Assembly: GCF_000759675.1 (NCBI RefSeq)
Contig: NZ_BAWM01000018.1
Coordinates: 34,311-98,310, forward strand
Origin: Neobacillus niacini
Lineage (GTDB): Bacteria > Bacillota > Bacilli > Bacillales > Cytobacillaceae
Direction: 5' to 3'
Length of the DNA stretch: 64,000 nucleotides
Part shown: one piece after another, positions 57,791 to 64,000 of the stretch
How positions within the stretch are numbered: the first letter of the stretch is position 1
How the letters are laid out: every line of letters begins with the position of its first letter
Position numbers and translations under genes: made by a program
Notes under the pieces: model-generated
Database searches by the model: none
What the model saw: only the letters and a program-made list of their open reading frames with translations
Told to the model about the DNA's origin: nothing

Positions 57791-59095
57791 TTATTTTAAG
57801 GGAAGGTCTAACCGAAGTAGATCTTCGTACGTTTCTCTTTTAACGACAAGAGTTTCCTTACCATTCTCAACAAAAACCACTGCTGGACGTGGAATGCGAT
57901 TATAATTGTTCGCCATCGAATATCCATATGCTCCAGTACAAAAAACAGCAAGAAGGTCATCATCCTCAGTCTCCGGGAGTGGTAAATCCCATATCAGCAT
58001 ATCACCTGATTCACAGCATTTACCAGCTATAGAAACTTTATTTGTGCTTTTCGCTAATGGTTTATTTGCTAGCACCGCTTCATACTTAGCTTGATAAAGA
58101 GCAGGTCTAATATTGTCACTCATTCCACCGTCAACAGCTAAATATTTTCTAACCCCTGGAACCTCTTTAGAAGAACCAATTTGATATAATGTTGTACCTG
58201 CATCACCTACAAGTGATCGACCAGGCTCAATCCAGATTTCTGGCATTTCCATGGAGTATTGCTGTATTAATCTCTTTACTTCTTTAATAATTTCACTAAC
58301 ATATTGAGAAGGCAATAGTGGTTCATCTTCACTTGTATAGCGTATTCCGAAACCGCCGCCTAGATTTAGTACCTTCGCTTCAAAATTAAGTGAATTTTTC
58401 CATTGATTCATTTTGCCAACAATTTTTTCAGCAGCCAGCAAGAAACCAGTTGTTTCAAAAATTTGCGAACCAATATGACAATGTAACCCTAAGACATCAA
58501 AATGATTAAAACGAAGCGCGGTCACTAATGCTTCTTCCGCTTGTCCATTTTGCAAATCAAATCCAAACTTAGAATCTTCCTGCCCAGTTAAGATGTAATC
58601 ATGTGTATGTGCTTCAATTCCAGGAGTAACTCGAAGTAGGATGCTTATTTTTTCGTTTTTTTCAAGGCAAATTGTTTTTAAAAGTTCTAATTCATAAAAA
58701 TTATCAACTACAATACAGCCAATTTTGTTTTCTAGCGCCATTTCTAGTTCTTCTCTACTTTTATTGTTTCCATGAAAATGAATTCTCTCAGATGGAAAAC
58801 CAGCTGCAATGGCTGTATATAACTCTCCACCGGACACTACATCAAGAGATAAGCCTTCCTCTTCAGCAAGCTGGAGCATGGCAATCGTCGAAAACGCCTT
58901 ACTTGCATACGCAACCTGTGCTTTGACATTTTGCTGTTCAAAGGTCTGTTTAAAACCCCTTGCTCTTTCTCTCATTAATGATACGTCATAAACATAGAGA
59001 GGAGTTCCAAATTGCTCGGCCAATTCTACTGCATCTACTCCGCCTATTTCCAAATTACCTTTGCCGTTTACGCCTGTTGTTCCGTAAAAATACAT
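57791..59095 (-). CDS. lysA: Diaminopimelate decarboxylase
   Basis: Final lysine step, meso-DAP to lysine, PLP-dependent alanine-racemase fold. 434 aa. PLP lysine in VAYASKAFS, then LGLHCHIGSQI, the glycine-rich NLGGGFGI, CCESGDML, and GAYGYSMANNYNRIPRP. It lies behind spoVAF with a terminator between, as in B. subtilis. Confidence 0.97.
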   Translation of the reverse strand: MYFYGTTGVNGKGNLEIGGVDAVELAEQFGTPLYVYDVSLMRERARGFKQTFEQQNVKAQVAYASKAFSTIAMLQLAEEEGLSLDVVSGGELYTAIAAGFPSERIHFHGNNKSREELEMALENKIGCIVVDNFYELELLKTICLEKNEKISILLRVTPGIEAHTHDYILTGQEDSKFGFDLQNGQAEEALVTALRFNHFDVLGLHCHIGSQIFETTGFLLAAEKIVGKMNQWKNSLNFEAKVLNLGGGFGIRYTSEDEPLLPSQYVSEIIKEVKRLIQQYSMEMPEIWIEPGRSLVGDAGTTLYQIGSSKEVPGVRKYLAVDGGMSDNIRPALYQAKYEAVLANKPLAKSTNKVSIAGKCCESGDMLIWDLPLPETEDDDLLAVFCTGAYGYSMANNYNRIPRPAVVFVENGKETLVVKRETYEDLLRLDLPLK

Positions 59096-59160
59096 TTCCT
59101 TCCCTCTCTCCGTAAAGACTCTTTATTAGTGTATGGTCAAGCTTAAAAAAGGTAATAAAT

Positions 59161-59193
59161 AATAGACAGAATCCATAAAGGATACTGCCTATT
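59161..59193 (-). terminator. spoVAF terminator
   Basis: AATAGGCAGTATCC and GGATTCTGTCTATT pair with two mismatches on the minus strand; the downstream side is AT-rich. Moderate support. Confidence 0.55.
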
Positions 59194-59261
59194 TTTTTAG
59201 CTTTTTATCCTTTTATATAATTAAAAATACTTTAGCATAACCTTTCGTAAACCGCAATAAA

Positions 59262-60746
59262 TTATTCACCTTTAGGCGGCTGGCGGTAGCGATTCCTCGG
59301 ATGCACTATACTTGGACGAAGAATGGACCCTGGCACAGCACGTCGGAAAATAATTTGTAAGAATCCCTTTGGTTCGAAAGGGAGAAATGGCCAAAAATAC
59401 GGAGTATTTAAAGCACGTGTGGTTACCAAATGGATAAATAGCAAGGTAGAGCCAATTACGAAGCCTGGTGTATGGAAAATGGCTACGAGAATAACTAGGG
59501 TCATTCTGCCCATTTTGTTCGCAACACTTAACTCATAACTTGGTGTAGTAAACGAGCCAATACCAGCAATCGCAACATATAGTATTACCTCAGAAACAAA
59601 CAAACCTACTTCGATAGCAATCTGACCAATCAACACTGCAGCAATTAAACCCATGGCTGTTGAAAGTGGAGTAGGCGTATGTATCGCTGCTATCTTTAAA
59701 AATTCAAGACCAAAATCTGCTAATAATATCTGTACCACTATTGGAATATTAGTTTGTTCATTTGGTCCGATAAACGAGAGCTTATCTGGCAGCAAGGACG
59801 GTTCTAACACGAACAACAACCATAATGGCAGTAAAATGATTGATGTTATAATACCCAAAAAACGTGACCAGCGCATGAAGGTCCCCATTATGGGAGCTTC
59901 CCGAAACTCCTCAGCATGTTGTACATGATGGAAATAGGTGGTTGGTGCAATGATTACACTTGGTGAGGTATCGACATATATAACCACATGCCCTTCTAAA
60001 AGATGTGCAGCTGCTACATCTGCACGTTCTGTGTATCTTACCAACGGATAAGGATTAAATCCTTGTTTTAGTATAAACTCTTCTATCGTCTTATCAGCCA
60101 TCGGAATCCCATCAATTTTAATTGACTTAAGTTCTTTACGAAGAATATTGACTAAGTCTGGATCTGCAATATCATTTATGTAGCCAATCGCTATATCTGT
60201 TCTTGAACGTTCACCAACTTTAAGAATCTCAAATCGAAGTCTTTCATCTCTAATTCTTCTTCTGGTTAACGCTGTATTAATTACAATATTCTCAACAAAT
60301 CCATCACGAGAACCTCTAACTACTTTTTCTGTATCTGGTTCTTGAGGTGAGCGGCCTGGGTAACTTCTGACGTCAACAGCAAAAGCTGTATCTGCTCCCT
60401 CCACTACCACAACAATTAAGCCCGATAAAACCTGAGTGACCATTTCATCAAGTGTTTTAATTGGACTAACCGATTGATTGACGAGTCGGTTTTCGACAAT
60501 CTTAAAAAGATCCGCTGACAGTTTTTCATGATCATTAATACGGACTAATTCTTCTACTGTTTCAATAATAAATTGAGTATCACATAAACCCGTTATCCAG
60601 TAAAAATGCACATCTTTTCTTAGAATTTTTAATTTTCGGACACCAAAGTCAAAACTTACACCTAAACCGACTCGCTGTTTCATGTAATGTTCAATTTCTT
60701 GCAGCGACTCAGGTATCGGCCAAGCTGTTTGATTCTCTCTCGTCAC
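59262..60746 (-). CDS. spoVAF: Stage V sporulation protein AF
   Basis: About 494 aa, homologous to GerA-type receptor A subunits: a soluble N-terminal domain (1 to about 270, with GEIPMADK-like and [20 protein letters not shown] segments) and a C-terminal membrane domain with about five helices ([20 protein letters not shown]). In B. subtilis it forms a germination ion channel with YqhR. GTG at 60746 has AAGGAG eight bases upstream and is preferred to the TTG six codons earlier. It overlaps spoVAEA by 38 bases. Confidence 0.93.
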   Translation of the reverse strand: MTRENQTAWPIPESLQEIEHYMKQRVGLGVSFDFGVRKLKILRKDVHFYWITGLCDTQFIIETVEELVRINDHEKLSADLFKIVENRLVNQSVSPIKTLDEMVTQVLSGLIVVVVEGADTAFAVDVRSYPGRSPQEPDTEKVVRGSRDGFVENIVINTALTRRRIRDERLRFEILKVGERSRTDIAIGYINDIADPDLVNILRKELKSIKIDGIPMADKTIEEFILKQGFNPYPLVRYTERADVAAAHLLEGHVVIYVDTSPSVIIAPTTYFHHVQHAEEFREAPIMGTFMRWSRFLGIITSIILLPLWLLFVLEPSLLPDKLSFIGPNEQTNIPIVVQILLADFGLEFLKIAAIHTPTPLSTAMGLIAAVLIGQIAIEVGLFVSEVILYVAIAGIGSFTTPSYELSVANKMGRMTLVILVAIFHTPGFVIGSTLLFIHLVTTRALNTPYFWPFLPFEPKGFLQIIFRRAVPGSILRPSIVHPRNRYRQPPKGE

Positions 60747-61308
60747 GAAAACCACTCCTTTCAAGTATTAGTTCAACCGCTATTTTCGTAATCGGTGCCC
60801 CACGTTCATAGTGATCACGCCGCGCCATCTTCCCCACATCTCCGATTCCTACAATAATCGGAACATCTAATTCATCCAGGCAGTAAACGGTATCTCCATT
60901 TAATCTTCCTATCTCAAGTTCTGGTATACCATGTTTATCTACACCATAAGGAGTTAATTCTCCATCTCGATCGATACTTACATCGATTCTTGTCCACTCT
61001 GCTTGATGAGTTTTTGCAGCGACTGCAATAATTCCCAATACTTCAATATCCTTATGGGTGGCGACATATTTTAATGCTCTTTCACCTGCACCTTCACCAA
61101 CAAGTCCACTGTCATCAAACATTACTAAAACTGGATCATTAGCAGCCTTTTTAATTAACTTAATAAGTTCCTCCCCTGTTAGCATAGAAGGATTCCCATG
61201 AGACTGCGTAATACAACGCCCGCCTATTTCGTGAGCGACATGCTCTATAGCTCTCTTTGCATATTCATCACCATCAGTAATTAATATAACCCGCCTTCGA
61301 ATACTCAT
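60709..61308 (-). CDS. spoVAEA: Stage V sporulation protein AEA
   Basis: 199-aa soluble protein ([20 protein letters not shown] start, [38 protein letters not shown]), the SpoVAEA pattern. AAAGGAC precedes the ATG. In B. subtilis spoVAEB precedes it; here the next gene upstream is spoVAB, across a 240-bp gap with repeats. Confidence 0.93.
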   Translation of the reverse strand: MSIRRRVILITDGDEYAKRAIEHVAHEIGGRCITQSHGNPSMLTGEELIKLIKKAANDPVLVMFDDSGLVGEGAGERALKYVATHKDIEVLGIIAVAAKTHQAEWTRIDVSIDRDGELTPYGVDKHGIPELEIGRLNGDTVYCLDELDVPIIVGIGDVGKMARRDHYERGAPITKIAVELILERSGFRDERESNSLADT

Positions 61309-61344
61309 TCTTCGATGTCCTTTCTAGTTGGAAATGCGGATGGA

Positions 61345-61383
61345 GCCTCGAAACAAGCAAAAACCGCTTGTTCTTTCGAGGCT
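61345..61383. other. Strong hairpin upstream of spoVAEA
   Basis: GCCTCGAAA and TTTCGAGGC pair perfectly, with an inner CAAGC and GCTTG stem. No T-run follows within a few bases on the minus strand, so it may not be a terminator. It lies 36 bases before the spoVAEA start. Confidence 0.7.
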
Positions 61384-61404
61384 TATTCTGTGAAGATTCC
61401 CTAA

Positions 61405-61536
61405 GTGCTTATCGGCGAAAAGCAAAAGAAGAGCCGGCATGATGGTTGTTCTTTAACCTTCTTGTCGGATTGACTTTTGACCGAGGAAAAAGCTATTTCC
61501 TTTTTCCCTCGAGCCGAAGGCGACTGCAGCTAGACA
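61405..61536 (+). repeat. Structured repeat, subfamily 1 (copy D), at spoVA break
   Basis: CTTATCGGCGAAAAGCAAAA, GAAGAGCCGGCATGATGGTTG, CTTT, AACCTTCTTGTCGGATTGAC, TTTTGACCGAG and a tail GGCGACTGCAGCTAGACAG share the core with the copy at 33157. It fills the place of spoVAC, spoVAD and spoVAEB. Confidence 0.8.
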
Positions 61537-61548
61537 GTTCTCAAAGTT

Positions 61549-61971
61549 TTAATGATGAACAAAATAGACCCATTGAAAAATTGACCCAACAATTTTTCCT
61601 AAAACAATCGCCATAATTAAGATGATAATTTTCCCATCAATCCCCAGCCTCTTTGCAAGGACAGGAAACACATTTAATACCTCTGTAAGTCCTGCCGCTA
61701 ACATTCCAACAAAGACGCCTCCAACTAATCCAAGAGGCAGCATAAGAAATGGGGATAACCCTAATATTGGATCTCTTAGGCTCCCTGCACAACCCGTAAG
61801 CGCTCCTACTACGACAGCCCATTCATAGTGCCGAATCATTTTCATTGTTTTCGATAACTGTGTCAACCTAGGGATGATTCCAAGTACTGTTAAAAATGCT
61901 ACAAAGCCTGAACCAACTGCTAATCCACCTGCAAGCCCGATAAACATAACCGCAATTACTTTAATTGTCAT
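61549..61971 (-). CDS. spoVAB: Stage V sporulation protein AB
   Basis: 140-aa membrane protein with about four helices (IAVMFIGLAGGLAVGSGFVA; FLMLPLGLVGGVFVGMLAAG). Overlaps spoVAA by 11 bases. Part of the operon for dipicolinic acid uptake into the forespore in B. subtilis, where spoVAC follows; here it is followed by a repeat. Confidence 0.94.
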   Translation of the reverse strand: MTIKVIAVMFIGLAGGLAVGSGFVAFLTVLGIIPRLTQLSKTMKMIRHYEWAVVVGALTGCAGSLRDPILGLSPFLMLPLGLVGGVFVGMLAAGLTEVLNVFPVLAKRLGIDGKIIILIMAIVLGKIVGSIFQWVYFVHH

Positions 61972-62581
61972 TTGTTTGTTTCATACTTTCCTTATTTTCG
62001 TGAATGATGACATAGTTATCTAAATCCATTTGATAATTAAACATCTCGACTTCCAGGGGACTCGGTTCTTCGTTGATCCTTTTTTGAAATACATGATTAA
62101 AAAATAAAATCATGCCCAGACCTAACCCAATTGAATAGGGAATTTGAAATATCCATGGCTTAGAATCTTCCACACCTGTAATAATCTTGTATAACTTTTC
62201 CTGAACACTCCGCATACTGACATCGTCATGAAAGTTCATAATAGCCATTGCTGAACCAAAAAATAGTAAGAACCAGATTAAGATAAAGAACGGAAACGAC
62301 ATTTGTTTCTTTTTTAATATCACTTCTACAATCGTTTGCGCTGGTCCAATGGTCTGGACATCTACATCCTCAAGTAAACCTGAAATCAATCTAATTACTT
62401 TCATGACATCAATGATGACAATGTTTTTGTCCTTTAAGGATATTTGATGTACTATTAGTTTTTTCAATTCAGGGATTACTGTTTCTGGAGCAATGATTTG
62501 AGCTATATCCATTAAATAAATACTTTCTTCCGGTTTTGCCAGAACACGATTCCGCATGCGGATGTAGACTGTTTTTTCCAA
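61961..62581 (-). CDS. spoVAA: Stage V sporulation protein AA
   Basis: 206 aa, the length of the B. subtilis protein, if translation starts at TTG 62581 (EKTVYIRMRNRVLAKPEE after it; GGGGAG eight or nine bases upstream). A GTG six codons upstream overlaps the ribosome binding site. Soluble N-terminal part and two C-terminal membrane helices (FPFFILIWFLLFFGSAMAIM; IPYSIGLGLGMILFF). First gene of the spoVA unit. Confidence 0.93.
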   Translation of the reverse strand: MEKTVYIRMRNRVLAKPEESIYLMDIAQIIAPETVIPELKKLIVHQISLKDKNIVIIDVMKVIRLISGLLEDVDVQTIGPAQTIVEVILKKKQMSFPFFILIWFLLFFGSAMAIMNFHDDVSMRSVQEKLYKIITGVEDSKPWIFQIPYSIGLGLGMILFFNHVFQKRINEEPSPLEVEMFNYQMDLDNYVIIHENKESMKQTNDN

Positions 62582-62618
62582 AACATTCACTCCCCACACA
62601 TTGATTTCCTTGTATAAA

Positions 62619-62642
62619 TAGTATGAGCAAAAAAACTTACTT
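62619..62642 (-). promoter_or_regulatory. Possible sigma-G promoter of spoVA
   Basis: Minus strand CATACTA (62625-62619) matches the sigma-G -10. The -35 region (GTAAA or similar, about 16 bases upstream) is weak. It is 38 bases before the spoVAA start, and spoVA is sigma-G dependent in B. subtilis. Confidence 0.45.
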
Positions 62643-62652
62643 TACTAAAAAA

Positions 62653-62687
62653 AAAGACCGCGTGGATCAGAGATCCATACGGTCTTT
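62653..62687 (-). terminator. spoIIA operon terminator overlapping the sigF 3' end
   Basis: Minus strand AAAGACCGTATGGATC and GATCCACGCGGTCTTT pair with a 3-base loop, followed by a T-run. The left arm is the last six codons of sigF. Confidence 0.88.
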
Positions 62688-63425
62688 CATTTGTTGTAAA
62701 ATCTTTTTTTCAAGTCTTGAAACTTGAACCTGAGATATTCCTAGTCTCACTGCTACTTCCGATTGAGTTTGATCCTTATAGTATCGTAAATAAACAATGA
62801 GCCGCTCCCGTTCATCTAATTCTCGGATTGCTTCTTTTAAGGCAATTTTATCGAACCATTTGCCTTCATTTCCGTCATCTATTTGATCTAATAATGTAAT
62901 AGGATCTCCATCATTTTCATAAACGGTTTCATGAATCGAAGATGGCGTCCGACTTGCCTCTTGAGCGAGAATAACATCCTCTGGCGACAGCTGAAGATGC
63001 TCTGAAATTTCATTCACAGTTGGAATTCTTCCATATGTTTTCGATAATTCATCTTTCGCCTTTCTAATTCGGTTTCCCATTTCCTTTAATGAACGGCTAA
63101 CCTTCACTGTTCCATCATCACGAATAAACCTTTGGATTTCACCAATAATCATTGGAACCGCATAGGTAGAAAATTTTACATCATAGGAAAGATCAAACTT
63201 ATCCACTGATTTCAGCAATCCGATACATCCAATTTGGAAAAGATCATCTGGATCATATCCCCTATTTAGAAACCGCTGGACAACGGACCAAACAAGTCGC
63301 ATATTTTTTTCAGCAATTAGGTCTCTTGCTGCTTGGTCTCCATCTTGGCTTTTTTTAATCAATTCCTTCACTTCATGGTCCTTTAAATACGTTTGCGCTT
63401 TATCTTTTTTGACCTCCACATCCAT
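62667..63425 (-). CDS. sigF: RNA polymerase sigma-F factor
   Basis: Forespore-specific sigma factor (spoIIAC), 252 aa. Region 2 with AEKNMRLVWSVVQRF and DDLFQIGCIGLLKSVDKFD, region 3 (RFIRDDGTVKVSRSLKEM), region 4 helix-turn-helix (DQTQSEVAVRLGISQVQVSR). AAGGAGA lies seven bases before the ATG at 63425; a TTG two codons earlier is rejected. Held inactive by SpoIIAB from the gene just upstream. Confidence 0.97.
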   Translation of the reverse strand: MDVEVKKDKAQTYLKDHEVKELIKKSQDGDQAARDLIAEKNMRLVWSVVQRFLNRGYDPDDLFQIGCIGLLKSVDKFDLSYDVKFSTYAVPMIIGEIQRFIRDDGTVKVSRSLKEMGNRIRKAKDELSKTYGRIPTVNEISEHLQLSPEDVILAQEASRTPSSIHETVYENDGDPITLLDQIDDGNEGKWFDKIALKEAIRELDERERLIVYLRYYKDQTQSEVAVRLGISQVQVSRLEKKILQQMKDRMDL

Positions 63426-63437
63426 TGGCAAGTCTCC

Positions 63438-63878
63438 TTAATTGCATAGCATTTTGCTCTGTGATAAATGCTTTTTTAGTCTTACTTCGGTTCCTTTACC
63501 TGGTTGTGTGAGAACCTCAACCTCATCCATGAAATTTTCCATGATAGTGAATCCCATACCAGATCTTTCTAAATCTGGCTTCGTTGTAAATAATGGCTGT
63601 CGAGCTTCTTCCACATCTACAATTCCTAATCCGGCATCTTTGATTGAAATATCCACTAGATTATCTTCAATGGTTACCTGGATATAAACAATTCCATTCG
63701 GGTCATTTTCATAACCATGAATAATGGAGTTGGTTACTGCTTCAGATACAACTGTTTTGATTTCAGTTAGTTCATCCATTGTAGGGTCGAGCTGCGCAAT
63801 AAAAGCTGCCACAGTGACACGAGCAAATGATTCATTTTGACTTAAAGCACTGAATTGAAGATTCATCTGATTCTTCAT
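63438..63878 (-). CDS. spoIIAB: Anti-sigma-F factor SpoIIAB
   Basis: 146-aa GHKL kinase that binds sigma F and phosphorylates SpoIIAA. N box [15 protein letters not shown]1 [14 protein letters not shown]2 [12 protein letters not shown], and NESFAR with the arginine that contacts sigma F. GGGGGTGG lies six bases before the ATG at 63878, one base after the spoIIAA stop. Confidence 0.97.
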   Translation of the reverse strand: MKNQMNLQFSALSQNESFARVTVAAFIAQLDPTMDELTEIKTVVSEAVTNSIIHGYENDPNGIVYIQVTIEDNLVDISIKDAGLGIVDVEEARQPLFTTKPDLERSGMGFTIMENFMDEVEVLTQPGKGTEVRLKKHLSQSKMLCN

Positions 63879-63879
63879 A

Positions 63880-64000
63880 TCAGGCCACCCCCAATCTTTG
63901 CAATGCAAACTCTTCAGTCGGTTCCAGCTTGATGATCTTAAACATCCCCGACATATCGAATAATCGTTGTATTGCAGGGGAAATTGCACAAACGACCATT
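63880..64000 (-). CDS. spoIIAA: Anti-anti-sigma factor SpoIIAA (3' part)
   Basis: The window holds only the last 40 codons; the gene runs past the right edge. The readable end ([20 protein letters not shown] then [18 protein letters not shown]) is the C-terminus of the STAS-domain protein SpoIIAA. The phosphorylated serine is outside the window. It frees sigma F from SpoIIAB. Confidence 0.95.
   Translation of the reverse strand, partial: MVVCAISPAIQRLFDMSGMFKIIKLEPTEEFALQRLGVA

Overview
The window comes from the chromosome of an endospore-forming, low-GC Gram-positive of the family Bacillaceae. Gene content and order follow the Bacillus subtilis aro/ndk-spoIVA-der-fni-cmk-sleB-gudB-recQ-res-spm-scp-lysA-spoVA-spoIIA stretch. 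Product lengths, AGGAGG-type ribosome binding sites and several lineage-specific families (SpoIVA, SleB/YpeB, CotJ, SpmA/B, SpoVA, SigF) agree. A Neobacillus- or Bacillus-like genus is likely; the species cannot be named from the sequence alone. Almost everything lies on the minus strand, so the window reads right to left.

Layout: 1-264 is a 52-bp tandem repeat array behind aroA. 265-6495 is the aromatic amino acid supra-operon (aroC-aroB-aroH-hisC-tyrA-aroA) without the trp genes. 6.7-11.3 kb holds ndk, the menaquinone side-chain genes (hepT, menG, hepS), mtrB (TRAP), folE and hbs. 11.6-25.4 kb holds spoIVA, yphF, yphE, gpsA, der, yphA, ypzI, fni, ypfD, plsC, cmk, ypfB, ypeB, sleB and prsW. 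25.4-38.8 kb holds an asparaginase, bacillithiol disulfide reductase, glutamate dehydrogenase, the MecA paralogue mecB, a MerR/B12-like regulator, the ypb cluster with cotJABC and a CBS-ACT gene embedded in it, recQ/ypbB and ferredoxin. 38.8-40.6 kb is FMN-riboswitch-controlled ribU and an M23/LysM peptidase. 40.8-53.3 kb holds sigX-rsiX, resABCDE, rluB, spmA, spmB, dacB and a long superoxide dismutase. 53.4-59.1 kb holds ypuI, scpAB, small sporulation or hypothetical genes, a lone ribT and lysA. 59.2-64 kb is a spoVA operon lacking three core genes, followed by spoIIAC (sigF), spoIIAB and the end of spoIIAA.

Functional themes: chorismate, Tyr and Phe synthesis; menaquinone and cytochrome c maturation (heptaprenyl synthase, MenG, ResABC under ResDE); and a heavy sporulation and germination load (SpoIVA, SleB/YpeB, CotJ, SpmA/B, DacB, SpoVA, SigF/SpoIIAB/SpoIIAA). 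There are no rRNA or tRNA genes, prophage genes, insertion sequence transposases or CRISPR arrays.

The unusual content is mostly non-coding. There are at least two families of structured intergenic repeats, one small MITE-like palindrome, and the 52-bp array with 5-nt variable slots. Several repeat copies sit exactly where the B. subtilis gene order is broken: between spoVAB and spoVAEA (spoVAC, AD and AEB missing), between der and yphA (seaA missing), and inside cotJ. Start sites were chosen by ribosome binding site and family length. Comparisons with B. subtilis are from memory, not from a search.
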